Below are positions 8,361 to 17,413 of a DNA stretch of 64,000 nt, piece after piece. The stretch comes from Streptomyces sp. FIT100 (lineage in GTDB: Bacteria; Actinomycetota; Actinomycetes; Streptomycetales; Streptomycetaceae): contig NZ_CP075715.1 of assembly GCF_024584805.1 (NCBI RefSeq), positions 7,101,526 to 7,165,525 of the forward strand, given 5' to 3'. Position numbers and translations under genes: made by a program. The first letter of the stretch is position 1, and every line of letters starts with the position of its first letter. The notes below the pieces were generated by a model. The model was not told the DNA's origin. It was given only the letters and a program-made list of their open reading frames with translations, and did not search any database.

Positions 8361-9091
8361 GAGCGGCTACTCGGCGCCACCACTGACTACGGGCCAGAGC
8401 CGAACGAGTGACAGACCCACTTGCGGGAGTTGGTGAGCTCGCGGCCCGGCTGGGCGCCGGAGGAGAGGTGGAGCCGTAGATGCAGAAATTCCCATCCTCC
8501 ACCTGGAGTGTGACGCCTGCCACATCCAGCGTCAAGGAGGCCTCTGCGCATCATTCTCCCAGAACCGAAGTCGAGCGGGCCGCGACGTTCAGCGCGCCAA
8601 AGTCCGCCTTGGTCTCGTCGGCGCCCGCTCCGGCGTGATTCGGCTCCGTGGCCGCTGTCGATGCGCGGCTGTGTCTGATAATGCTCCAACGCCAATGCGG
8701 CCAGGCTGAGTTCACCGTCCAGGGTGCGCCGTAGCGGGGGCCCGTTCCGCGGTAGCACTCCATGTTCGCCGGAGCGCTTCCGCTCCTCCGGCGGAGGTCA
8801 TCGCGTGGGACGTACCAGTCCGTGGGTGGCGCCGCCACGGGAAGGGACGGTCTTGGGGACCTTTCGTCGACCGCTGCGTATTCGGCGTGCTTTCCCGGGC
8901 GGTGCCGACCGCCAGGAGGTACGCACGACTCCGAAGGGCGAGCTCATGTCCGAGTACTGGGAGAGGGATTCCGCCCTCGCGACCTGCCGGCGCCCGGGTT
9001 GTGGGCGCCGATGGCCCGGCCGATGTCCGGGAATCCGTCGATGCGGGAAGCCGTGACGGTCCGGAGCATGAGCCACGCCCACGACCAGGCG
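8361..9091. other. Decayed intergenic stretch, no convincing gene
   Basis: About 730 bp between the ISL3 remnant and the small gene at 9092. Several open frames exist on both strands, but none has a good ribosome site together with Streptomyces-like third-position GC, and none resembles a known family. One minus-strand frame near 8400-8535 could be the start of a protein truncated by the ISL3 event, but this is weak. Confidence 0.4.
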
Positions 9092-9349
9092 TCAGCTCGC
9101 TCGGCGCGGCAGCAGCACCAGCCCCGGGTTGTACGCCCCCAGTACCTTGTTCGCCCTGGCCAGGGCCGCGAGCGCGTACTCGCGGTCCGCCCGGTCCTCG
9201 TTGCAGAAGGGGGCACGGAAGCTCAGGACCTCGCGCGCCGCGCACTCGGCTTCGATCTCCGCCTGGAGTACACCGGCCGGCATGCAGGACCCGATGAGGG
9301 CTGCCACCCCGTCGGGGATCGGGACGGGTACGAGGTTGGACGCGGTCAC
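9092..9349 (-). CDS. Small conserved-looking hypothetical protein
   Basis: 85 residues from GTG 9349 with AAGGA seven bases upstream and good third-position GC. The product is soluble and mixed helical, with a conserved-looking core 'FRAPFCNEDRADREYALAAL' near residues 44-63 and no membrane segment. It lies divergent to fadD with 212 bp between the starts. The family is not recognised. Confidence 0.6.
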   Translation of the reverse strand: MTASNLVPVPIPDGVAALIGSCMPAGVLQAEIEAECAAREVLSFRAPFCNEDRADREYALAALARANKVLGAYNPGLVLLPRRAS

Positions 9350-9490
9350 GTGGAGTCCTTCGCTGATGGTGCCCCGGGGTCGCCGGGCATGTGTGGTGTT
9401 CCCCTATATACGTACCTGATGGGCTTCACGGATCGTCGGCCGGTACGTCTCTGTGCTGCAACCGTTCCGTACGCGACCGTTGATTTCTTC

Positions 9491-9506
9491 TTACGCGGGA
9501 GTAAGT
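9491..9506. promoter_or_regulatory. Palindromic operator candidate upstream of fadD
   Basis: CTTAC, six bases (GCGGGA), GTAAG form a 16-bp interrupted palindrome about 55 bp before the fadD start. Its size and symmetry suit a TetR- or GntR-type repressor. The regulator is not identified. Confidence 0.4.
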
Positions 9507-9561
9507 TGACCTGCCTGTAACCCCCGGTAGTCCGACGTCGCACCGTGAACAGGAGCAGGCC

Positions 9562-11475
9562 ATGGGCGTACGCAAAGACCTCGAGCGGGCCAGGCGCCGA
9601 GCCGACCTGGCCGGGCGCGCCGCCGTCGAGCTGATCCGGGAGGGCGGGGCCGTGCGCGAGGTGCGCGCCGCCCCGCTCGTGGCGGCCGCCGACACCGGGT
9701 CCATCGCCGACATCCCCTTCGCGAACGCCGAGGAGGCCCCCGACGCCGTCGTCCTGCGGCGCAAGGAGGCGGGTGGCTGGCGGGGTGTCACGGCCGCCGA
9801 GTTCGCCTGGCAGGTCACCGCGGTCGCCAAGGGCCTCATCGCCGCCGGTCTGGAGCCCGGCGGACGGGTCGCGATCATGTCCCGCACCCGCTACGAATGG
9901 ACCGTCCTCGACTTCGCGGTCTGGGCGGCCGGCGGACAGGTCGTGCCCGTCTACGCCACCTCGTCGGCCGAGCAGATCGCCTGGATCCTGCGGGACTCCG
10001 GCACCCTGTTCGCCGTCGTCGAGAACGACGACAACGCGGCGACCGTCGACGAAGCGGCGCGGGGACTGTCCGAGTCGCCCCGTGTCTGGCGCATCGACGA
10101 CGGCGCCGTGCGGGAGCTGGCCGAGCTCGGGCGCTCGACACCCGACGAAGAGGTCACCAAGCGGCGCGCCGCCCTCACCCCCGCGACCATCGCCACCCTC
10201 TGCTACACCTCCGGCACCTCCGGCCGCCCCAAGGGCTGCGTCCTCACCCACGGCAATCTGCACGCCGAGGCCGCCAACACCGTGGAACTGCTCCACCCCG
10301 TCTTCAAGGAGGTCACCGGGCAGACCGCGGCCACCCTCCTCTTCCTCCCGCTCGCGCACATCCTCGGCCGTACGATCCAGGTGGCCTGCCTCCTCGCGCG
10401 CATCGAACTCGGCCACTGCCCGAGCATCAAGCCCCACGAACTGCGCCCGGAGCTCAAGGAGTTCCGGCCGACCTTCGTCGTCGGCGTGCCCTATCTCTTC
10501 GAGAAGATCCACGACACGGGCCGGGCCGCAGCCGAGAAGCTCGGACGCGGCGCCTCCTTCGAGCGGGCCGACCGGATCGCCGTACGGTTCGGCGAGACGC
10601 ACCTCGACGGGCTCCTGGGGCGGGGCAGGGGACCGGGCATCGGGCTCCACCTCGCCCGGGCGTTGTACGACCTGCTCGTCTACCGCCGGATCAGGAAGGA
10701 GCTCGGCGGCAGGCTGCGCTACGCGATCAGCGGCGGCTCCCCGCTGGACCGCCGGCTCAACCTCTTCTTCCACGCCGCCGGGATCGTCGTCTACGAGGGC
10801 TACGGCCTCACCGAGACCACCGCCGCCGCCACGATCACCCCGCCGCTCAGCCCGCGCCCCGGCACGGTCGGCCTCCCGGTGCCCGGCACGTCGGTCCGGA
10901 CGGCCGACGACGGCGAGGTGCTCATCAAGGGCGGGATCGTCTTCGGCGCGTACTGGAACAACCCGGAGGCCACCTCGCAGGTGCTGGACGACGAGTGGTT
11001 CGCCACCGGTGACCTCGGCTCACTGGACGAGGACGGCTATCTGACCATCACCGGCCGCAAGAAGGACATCCTCGTCACCTCCGGAGGCAAGAACGTCTCC
11101 CCGGCCGTCCTGGAGGACCGCCTGCGCAGCCGCCCGCCCGTCGGCCAGTGCATCGTCGTCGGCGACAATCGCCCCTACGTCGCCGCACTCGTCACCCTCG
11201 ACCCGGAGGCCGTCCCGCACTGGCTCGCGGTGCGGGGGCGCCCGGCGGACACCTCGCTCGCATCGCTGTGCGACGACCCGGAGATGATCGCGGACATCGC
11301 CAAGGTCGTGGAGTACGCGAACAAGGCCGTCTCACGGGCCGAGTCGATCCGTGAATTCCGTGTCGTGGAAGGTGAGTTCAGCGAGGAGAACGGTCTGCTG
11401 ACCCCGTCCTTGAAGATCAAGCGGCATGCGGTGACTGCGGCGTACGGGGACGAGATCGAGGCGCTGTACGCCTGA
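9562..11475 (+). CDS. fadD: Long-chain fatty-acid-CoA ligase (AMP-forming)
   Basis: 637 residues, in the usual range for FAA1/FadD15-type synthetases. It activates fatty acids with ATP and CoA through an acyl-adenylate. The P-loop-like A3 motif 'YTSGTSGRPKG' lies around residue 214, the A5 motif 'YEGYGLTETTAAA' around 412, 'ATGDLGSLDEDGYL' around 482 and the 'GRKKDILVTSGGKNV' hinge around 498. It starts at ATG 9562 with AGGAG upstream. It sits near a PucR regulator and a complete Mce importer, so it could activate lipids taken up by that system. That link is inferred from position only. Confidence 0.92.
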   Translation: MGVRKDLERARRRADLAGRAAVELIREGGAVREVRAAPLVAAADTGSIADIPFANAEEAPDAVVLRRKEAGGWRGVTAAEFAWQVTAVAKGLIAAGLEPGGRVAIMSRTRYEWTVLDFAVWAAGGQVVPVYATSSAEQIAWILRDSGTLFAVVENDDNAATVDEAARGLSESPRVWRIDDGAVRELAELGRSTPDEEVTKRRAALTPATIATLCYTSGTSGRPKGCVLTHGNLHAEAANTVELLHPVFKEVTGQTAATLLFLPLAHILGRTIQVACLLARIELGHCPSIKPHELRPELKEFRPTFVVGVPYLFEKIHDTGRAAAEKLGRGASFERADRIAVRFGETHLDGLLGRGRGPGIGLHLARALYDLLVYRRIRKELGGRLRYAISGGSPLDRRLNLFFHAAGIVVYEGYGLTETTAAATITPPLSPRPGTVGLPVPGTSVRTADDGEVLIKGGIVFGAYWNNPEATSQVLDDEWFATGDLGSLDEDGYLTITGRKKDILVTSGGKNVSPAVLEDRLRSRPPVGQCIVVGDNRPYVAALVTLDPEAVPHWLAVRGRPADTSLASLCDDPEMIADIAKVVEYANKAVSRAESIREFRVVEGEFSEENGLLTPSLKIKRHAVTAAYGDEIEALYA

Positions 11476-11559
11476 CGCGGTGCGCCGCGGTGCGCCGCGG
11501 TGCGTCGCCATGCGTCGACGGACGACGCGCCTGCGCATGACCTGCCCCCCGCCACTTGA

Positions 11560-12822
11560 TCACTGTGCGGCGGGCGCACGCGTACCGGCATCCGTACGCG
11601 TCGGCGGCCGGCGGCCGTTGCGCGTCGTCCGCTCGCGCAGATGCCGGGCCCGCAGCACGATCTCCGTGGCGAAGCGGCTCTCGGGGTCGGTCAGCTGGTC
11701 GCCGAAGATGGAGTCCAGGGTGCGCATCCGGTAGCGGACGGTCTGCGGGTGGACGTCGAGGAGCTCGCCCATCTGCGCGGCCGTGCCGCGGGTGTCCAGC
11801 CAGACCCGGAGGGTTTCGACGAGTCGGTCGCGGCGGGTGGCGGTGAGGGCGGCGACCGGGGCGAGTTCGCGTTCCGTGAGCTGGTCGAGGAGGGCCGGGT
11901 CGGAGAGCAGCCAGAGGGTGACCAGATGGTCGTCGCAGAGAGCCAGCGGCGCGTCCTCGACGACGTCCGCGTCGATGAGGTCGAGGAGTTTGCGGGCCCA
12001 GCGGACGGAGTCGGCGGCGGTCGCGGTCGGGACGGTCAGGCCGACGGCGCCGCAGGTGGCGCGAAGTGCCGTCTGGAGCATGCGTCTTCGGCTCTCCCCG
12101 AAGGTGCCGGGGATCAGGAGATGCGGCTGCGGGTCCGACAGATCGACGAGGACGTCGTTGTCCAGCGCGGCCCTGTCGACCTCGGCCGGAGGGCGCAGCG
12201 CGACCAGCGTCACCCGCTCCGGCAGCGGCCAGCCGGTCTGCTCGGAGAGCTCGGTGATGGCGGTACGGGGCACGGGCGGGCCGGCCAGCACCAGATGCAG
12301 CAGCCGGCGCCGCAGCGTCTCGGCCTGCTCCACGGTGTGCGCCTGCACTTCCAAGTAGCCTTCCCTGGACAGTGCTTCGAGCTCGTCGACGTAGGCGAAG
12401 AGCGCGTCGGCGAAGCTCAGCATCAGCGTGGGGGAGAGGTTGTACCGGCGGCCTATCCGCTTGGCCCGCCGCAGCGCCACCCGCGCCCCGAGCCGGTACG
12501 CGCCCTGGAGCGTCTCCAGGCTCCGTCCCTCGTACGCCTCGAACCGGCCGAACCTGCGGCACATCTCGTCCCGCAGCGTGGTCGGGGCGGACGGCGACGC
12601 GACCTGGTCGACGAAGGCCGAGATGTTCTGCTCCACCCCGACCTGGATGGCCTTGCCGTACGGGCCGTTCAGCAGCCGCGCGTACTCCGGATAGGCGCGG
12701 GTCACCTCGATCCCGATCTCCTTTATCAGGCTGGGCAGTTCGGGACGGATGATCGCGGCGAACTCCTGGGGCAGCGGACCCAGCGGCTCACCCACGTCCG
12801 ACGGCTGCGTCGATCTCGGCAT
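11560..12822 (-). CDS. PucR/CdaR-type transcriptional regulator
   Basis: 420 residues from ATG 12822 with a GGGGAGAG ribosome site (an upstream start is possible but less likely). The N-terminal half is helical (RsbR_N/GGDEF-like region of this family), and the C-terminus has the PucR helix-turn-helix: 'LVETLRVWLDTRGTAAQMGE' followed by 'LLDVHPQTVRYRMRTLD' (about residues 335-375). The gene converges on fadD with 84 bp between their stops. It probably controls local lipid genes, but no target is proven. Confidence 0.85.
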   Translation of the reverse strand: MPRSTQPSDVGEPLGPLPQEFAAIIRPELPSLIKEIGIEVTRAYPEYARLLNGPYGKAIQVGVEQNISAFVDQVASPSAPTTLRDEMCRRFGRFEAYEGRSLETLQGAYRLGARVALRRAKRIGRRYNLSPTLMLSFADALFAYVDELEALSREGYLEVQAHTVEQAETLRRRLLHLVLAGPPVPRTAITELSEQTGWPLPERVTLVALRPPAEVDRAALDNDVLVDLSDPQPHLLIPGTFGESRRRMLQTALRATCGAVGLTVPTATAADSVRWARKLLDLIDADVVEDAPLALCDDHLVTLWLLSDPALLDQLTERELAPVAALTATRRDRLVETLRVWLDTRGTAAQMGELLDVHPQTVRYRMRTLDSIFGDQLTDPESRFATEIVLRARHLRERTTRNGRRPPTRTDAGTRAPAAQ

Positions 12823-13326
12823 ACGTGTGCTCTCCCCTTGCGTTCCGGGCTTCCGGTGTGGGGGGTGCTGGTGCGGGAGGAAAGCGCTCCCACGGCCCGA
12901 CAGCTGTGACCACTGTGTGGATGCTTCGTGGATGCCGAACATAAACCAGGAACTACGCCCTGCGCACCGTTCGTGACGCGAAAAGCTGCGTCGTATGGGG
13001 CTGGAGCGCTCACTTCCGGACAGGGCGCCGGAGTGAGATCTGCTGCGTCGGCAATGGGAAGTACCGGTCGGTAAGGGGTTTCTCGGGGGTGCCCGGGGCT
13101 GCTTGACGCGCGGTCACGCGACGCGTCGCGTTCACGGCCCCGTCATGGCACCTCCACGAGGTACCCGATCAGCTGGCCGAATCCCTCCCCGTCGTCGTGG
13201 TGCGAGGTGTGGCCGTGACGCGGGGCGCCCTCGGAGTGCGAGGGGCGCCCCGGGCTCATGTCAGGCGCGCACCTTGGGACCCTCGGGCGGCTCGTGCCTC
13301 GGGCAGGGCGCCTGGGAGCGGATACG
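12823..13326. other. Intergenic region without a recognisable complete gene
   Basis: 504 bp between the PucR start and the end of a secreted-protein gene. It should hold the PucR promoter. A minus-strand frame ending at about 13145 reads as a plausible short C-terminal protein tail, but no start or family can be given. Confidence 0.4.
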
Positions 13327-14325
13327 TCACCGGCCGCCGGCGGAGTGCCAGTACTGCGAGAGGACCTTGCCCGCGTCGGGTTTCACGAGGCCGGGGGCCG
13401 TGAGGCCGGCACTGTAGGTGGAGGCGGAGTCCAGGGTGAGCGCGTTGTTTCCCGCTCCGGAGGGCAGTCCGGTCTTGAGATTGACCGCGCCGTTGAGGAT
13501 CCCGGCCAGACCGCAACCGGTCGCCCCGGGGACGGAGAACGCCGAGTCGCCCTGCGTGCTGCCGGTCAGGGCGAAGCGGAGCATCGCGCCTCCCGTGGCG
13601 TTGGGGGTGCCGTCGGGGTCGAAGCGTTGCACGGCGAGAGCGGGTGCGGTGACGTTCTGGGGCCGCAGCACGATGGGGCTGGACGCGGTCCCGATGTAGC
13701 AGTCGTCACCGAGGAACGGGTTCTCCAGATGGATGCGCACCGGCAGCGCGACGATGGGGCGTCCCGTGGACAGACCCGCGGTCAGGTCGAACTCCGTGGG
13801 TGTGCCGATCGGTTCGACGGTGGCGGTCACCCGGTTGAGGCTGATGTCGGTGAGCTGCCGGCAGATCTGGGTCACGAACGGGATGTCGCTCGGGCACATC
13901 AGGCCGAGCAGGCCGCCGGGGATCGCGGTGGGCTCGCTGACGATGCTGCCGCCCGCAGGCGGAACGACGGTGAACGTCCCGGCCGCGGTGTCCTGGATGA
14001 CGCCGAACTGCAGCTCGGTGGCGCCGGTCGTCGCGGTGGTGTTGCCGAGCTTGATGGTTCCGCCGGGCGATGTGGACGCCACGCAGGTGGCCACCAGGGC
14101 CTGCCCGTCGGTGGCCAGCATGGCCTCGTCGTCGACGGGGCAGCGGTCGAACGGCGCCCAGTGGCCGTTCAGCTGGACCGCTGGGACATCCGCTGTCGCG
14201 ACGGCAGGGGACACGCCGTCCGGTTCTTCCGCGCTCGCAGGCGCTGCGCTGAGGGCCATCGCGACGAGGACGGCGGTGAGCGCGCCGGAGACCGCCGCGC
14301 GGGCTCTGGTGGGAACGGGTCTCAT
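13327..14325 (-). CDS. Secreted protein of unknown function
   Basis: 332 residues from ATG 14325 with GAGGGAGAAG upstream. A clear Sec signal (MRPVPTRARA, hydrophobic stretch, cleavage near 'PASAEE') is followed by a beta-rich, cysteine-containing exported domain with no catalytic motif. It is the last of three consecutive minus-strand genes for exported beta-rich proteins. Their position just upstream of and divergent from the mce operon suggests a cell-surface or lipid-handling role, by context only. Confidence 0.75.
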   Translation of the reverse strand: MRPVPTRARAAVSGALTAVLVAMALSAAPASAEEPDGVSPAVATADVPAVQLNGHWAPFDRCPVDDEAMLATDGQALVATCVASTSPGGTIKLGNTTATTGATELQFGVIQDTAAGTFTVVPPAGGSIVSEPTAIPGGLLGLMCPSDIPFVTQICRQLTDISLNRVTATVEPIGTPTEFDLTAGLSTGRPIVALPVRIHLENPFLGDDCYIGTASSPIVLRPQNVTAPALAVQRFDPDGTPNATGGAMLRFALTGSTQGDSAFSVPGATGCGLAGILNGAVNLKTGLPSGAGNNALTLDSASTYSAGLTAPGLVKPDAGKVLSQYWHSAGGR

Positions 14326-14380
14326 CTTCTCCCTCGATCCTTCCGGTGCTGGAGGGTTGGGCCTGGGGCGGGTTGTGGGT

Positions 14381-15910
14381 TCAGCGCTGCGGCTTCGGGA
14401 TGTCGACGGGCTGAACGTCGGACGTGCAGAACCTCGGGTCCGGGACGGGGACGCCTGATGCGCAGGGTGCGCCCTGTATCTGCTTGACGTAGCCGGGTGA
14501 GCCGCTGATGGGGGCGGTGAAGAGGGCGTCGAGGTCCTCGGTCACGCCGCAGCCGGAGAATGCCGGGATGGTCGCCTCGCCGGTCAGCGGGCCCCCGGTG
14601 ACGAGGGTGTAACTGCCGGGGAGGAAGACGCCCCCACGACGTACCGCGTTGCCGGTCAGCGTGAGGGTGAAGGGCGTCTTGGTGCGGCACTGGGCGCCGA
14701 CGTCCAGCGCCTGTCCGTTCACACTGGCTTCGGTGATGCGCAGGACCAGATCCATGGTGATGACGGTCTGCCCAACGCCGTCGAACGCATTGTCGATACG
14801 CAGGTCGGACTTGACGTTCGCCACCTTGTTCCCCTGGTCGTCGGTGCGCAGGGGCATCTGCTCCAGTTGCATGGTCGCCGTGGTCGGCATGAAGCCGAAG
14901 CTCAGGAACGTCGCCTCGGCCGGTGGCGTTGCGGGGCGGCCCTGGTGGTCCAGCGTCGCGAAGGAGTCCTGGAGCAGGTGGAGCTTGCCGTTCATGAAGA
15001 CGGGGCGCTGGGGTCCTTGAATGATGCGGGCGCAGGAGACGGGGATCTCTGCGGCTCCCTTGAGTTTGGTGACGTTGGAGAAGCCGGTGGCGTAGGCGAC
15101 GAGGTACTGCGGGACGGTCCTGTCGCCGGCGCAGGGCGGTGCTCCTGTCGCGCCCCCCTCGGCGGCCGTGCTCTTCTGCCTGCGGGGCTCCGGCGAAGGA
15201 GGCGTGGCGGACGGCGTGCTGCCCGCGTCCGCGGAGGGGGTGGCGGAGGGGCCGCCGGGATCGGTCGAGGGCGACGTCGTCTCCACGACGGTCACTGCGG
15301 CGATCTCCGAACTCTCTTGGTCCGGAGTGCAGTTCACCGTCACGGAAGTGTCCGCCTGCTGTCCGTCCTCGCCGGTCAGGGGTGTGAGGCGAAGGCTGAG
15401 GTTGCCCGCGGAAAAGGTGAGGTCGCCGGGCGAACCGGCTGTGACGGACGGCACCTCACCCGAAGCGGTGACGGTCAAGGGGCCGGCATCGGGTACCGGG
15501 GCGGGCGCCTGGCCGTCGCCGGTCCAGACGGCCTCGGCCGTGTGCCGCGACTGGGCCAGGGCGATCGTGAGGCTGGTGGAGGCCGTGACCGCGCGGGCGC
15601 CTTCGCCGAGGAGCGGCACGACGGACTGCTCGGGTATCTCGACGTCCACGGCGACGATGCCCGGCTGGATGCTCTCGCCGACCGCGGCCGTCTCGGGAAG
15701 CGTCGTGGACACCCGGACCTGTGCCGGGCCGGTCGATCCGGCGGGCAGGGTGCACATGTAGCCGAGTGCGGCCTTGATGTCCTGCGGCTGCGGGGAGGGT
15801 TCGGCATGCGAGGGCGGGACCACCACTCCCAGGGTGAGCGCTGTCGCGGCGGCGGCCACCCGGCGGCCCCGCATTCGGCTGGCGCCCCGTGGTGCTGTCC
15901 GGTCGGCCAT
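14381..15910 (-). CDS. Secreted DUF6801-like protein with low-complexity linker
   Basis: About 509 residues from ATG 15910; the frame is open further upstream but the export signal starts here (basic MADRTAPRGASRMRGRR, then a hydrophobic core). The first ~200 mature residues look like a DUF6801 domain ('ALGYMCTLPAG...VRVSTTLPETAAVGESI'). A Ser/Pro/Thr-rich linker of about 50 residues follows, then a second beta-rich domain with paired cysteines. It probably works outside the membrane. Its neighbours on both sides also encode exported beta-rich proteins. Confidence 0.72.
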   Translation of the reverse strand: MADRTAPRGASRMRGRRVAAAATALTLGVVVPPSHAEPSPQPQDIKAALGYMCTLPAGSTGPAQVRVSTTLPETAAVGESIQPGIVAVDVEIPEQSVVPLLGEGARAVTASTSLTIALAQSRHTAEAVWTGDGQAPAPVPDAGPLTVTASGEVPSVTAGSPGDLTFSAGNLSLRLTPLTGEDGQQADTSVTVNCTPDQESSEIAAVTVVETTSPSTDPGGPSATPSADAGSTPSATPPSPEPRRQKSTAAEGGATGAPPCAGDRTVPQYLVAYATGFSNVTKLKGAAEIPVSCARIIQGPQRPVFMNGKLHLLQDSFATLDHQGRPATPPAEATFLSFGFMPTTATMQLEQMPLRTDDQGNKVANVKSDLRIDNAFDGVGQTVITMDLVLRITEASVNGQALDVGAQCRTKTPFTLTLTGNAVRRGGVFLPGSYTLVTGGPLTGEATIPAFSGCGVTEDLDALFTAPISGSPGYVKQIQGAPCASGVPVPDPRFCTSDVQPVDIPKPQR

Positions 15911-16066
15911 GGGCCTCGACTCCCGTCCCTGTGTGAGCCAAGGGCCGCGCGGCGAGTGAAGACACGCGCCGCGCGACCCTGTTCTTCTCCTGATGGCGTT
16001 CTGCCTGACGAGGCCGTCCACGCGAGGTCACCGCGCGCGGCGGGTCACCTCAGTGGCGCGAGGCGG

Positions 16067-16714
16067 TCAGGTGCCCACGATGGTGGGCGCGGTGGTGCCG
16101 CCCGCGGGGGCCACGACGCCGTACGCGCCGGTGAAGGTGGGGTGGTCGCCATTCGCGATGAACCCGGCGCAGCCGGCCGTTGCGTTGCTGACGGTGAGCT
16201 GCCGGGTGGCGTTGTTGGACACACTCAGCGTCCCGGATGAGTTGGTGTAGGTGACGGCCACCTCGCCCGTGACGTCGAAGTCACAGGTCAGGACCGTGAG
16301 ATGGGCCTTGACGTTGTTGATGAAGCCCGTGGTCACACCGGTGGCCGAATCGTACGTCTCGGCCCACAGCTCCCAGGGCGGAGCGGTGTTCGTGGTGGGC
16401 GTCACGGGTCCGAGCGGGCTGGTGCACGGGTTGGCGGCATCGCCGAAGGAGGCCGCAGTGATGTCACCGACGTGGCCGGGGTTCCCGGTTGCGTCGAAGA
16501 GGTTGCCGCTCGCCCGCGCGATGGGGCAGGTCAGCGGAATCCCGTTGACCTCCAGCACGGTGTTCGTCGATGCGGCCGAGAAGGTCGTGGGCGACGGTGT
16601 GACATCCCAGTTGGTGGCGTTGATCGGGTCCGCCACCGCCGTTCCGGCGGCCAGTGCGACCGAGGCCGTCGCGGCGCCGACCACGAAGGCGAGCTTCTTG
16701 AGACGTCTGTTCAT
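16067..16714 (-). CDS. Small secreted beta-rich protein
   Basis: 215 residues from ATG 16714 with a strong GGAGGAG site. A textbook signal peptide (MNRRLKKLAFVVGAATASVA, cleavage near 'TAVADP') is followed by a Thr/Ser/Asn-rich beta domain with cysteines at intervals that suggest disulfides. First gene of the three-gene secreted cluster and divergent from the mce operon, with which it shares a 700-bp control region. No family assigned. Confidence 0.75.
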   Translation of the reverse strand: MNRRLKKLAFVVGAATASVALAAGTAVADPINATNWDVTPSPTTFSAASTNTVLEVNGIPLTCPIARASGNLFDATGNPGHVGDITAASFGDAANPCTSPLGPVTPTTNTAPPWELWAETYDSATGVTTGFINNVKAHLTVLTCDFDVTGEVAVTYTNSSGTLSVSNNATRQLTVSNATAGCAGFIANGDHPTFTGAYGVVAPAGGTTAPTIVGT

Positions 16715-16874
16715 GACTCCTCCGATTTTCTGGACGGGACGTGGAATGCCCGTCCCCGAACGACGGCTGAACTTCGGCCCGGCATATTCTCTGGCCGCGA
16801 CCCAGGACGTTACTTGCGGGAAACTTGGCGCAACAATCCTGGAGTTCATGATTTTTGAGGAGGGGTGGTTTCTG

Positions 16875-16946
16875 GTCACACGGTGAGTGTCCGAGGTGGA
16901 GAATTTATCGCCGAGTGAGGGTTATCGGCATTGCGCACCGTGTGAC
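16875..16946. promoter_or_regulatory. Spaced inverted repeat, possible operator pair
   Basis: GTCACACGGTG at 16875-16885 is repeated as its perfect complement CACCGTGTGAC at 16936-16946, with 50 bp between. This spacing fits two half-sites or a looping operator more than a hairpin terminator. It lies about 160 bp upstream of the secreted gene starting at 16714. Confidence 0.4.
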
Positions 16947-17245
16947 AGATCCGGGGCTGTGGCTTATCACCCGATGACAGGAACCGAATCGGCCGACCCG
17001 CTCCCACGAGAACTTCCGGACCCGGTATTGCCGAGCGAGGTTACCCGGTCGTAGCGTCACCGGTGCGGTCGCTCAACTCCTGGTCGGCGCTCCCCTGTCG
17101 GCCCGGGGTCGCCGCGGGACCCAGCCGGCCCGGCCCTTCCTCCGGGGCGGCGTCCCCGGTAGGCGGCCGGTAAGCGGGGTCTTGCGAATCCAACCCCCCG
17201 GACGCGTGAGGCCCCGTTTTTCGCACCCTGCTTTCTGTTTCCCGG

Positions 17246-17274
17246 GTGACAAGTTCTTCGGGCGGACTTGTCAC
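17246..17274. promoter_or_regulatory. Inverted repeat upstream of the mce operon
   Basis: GTGACAAGT, 11 bases, ACTTGTCAC form a perfect 9-bp inverted repeat about 140 bp before the mce ATPase start. A second one, GCATACGA (17361-17368) and TCGTATGC (17386-17393), lies nearer the start. Both are good candidates for regulator binding. Confidence 0.45.
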
Positions 17275-17413
17275 CGGCTGACAAAGGGCCGACAGGAAGT
17301 GAAGATTCGGTGCCCGGCTGCTTGTGCGTGCGCTCCGCTGCAACTTAGCGTGCGCCCTCGGCATACGACGGCCCCGGTCGTCGCATCGTATGCGAGCGCC
17401 TGCTGGAGGTGAC

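Larger units (their letters stand above)
16715..17413. other. Divergent control region between the secreted-protein cluster and the mce operon
   Basis: About 700 bp without a convincing gene. It holds at least three inverted repeats (16875/16936, 17246/17266 and 17361/17386), annotated separately, and must contain the promoters for both directions. Confidence 0.6.
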
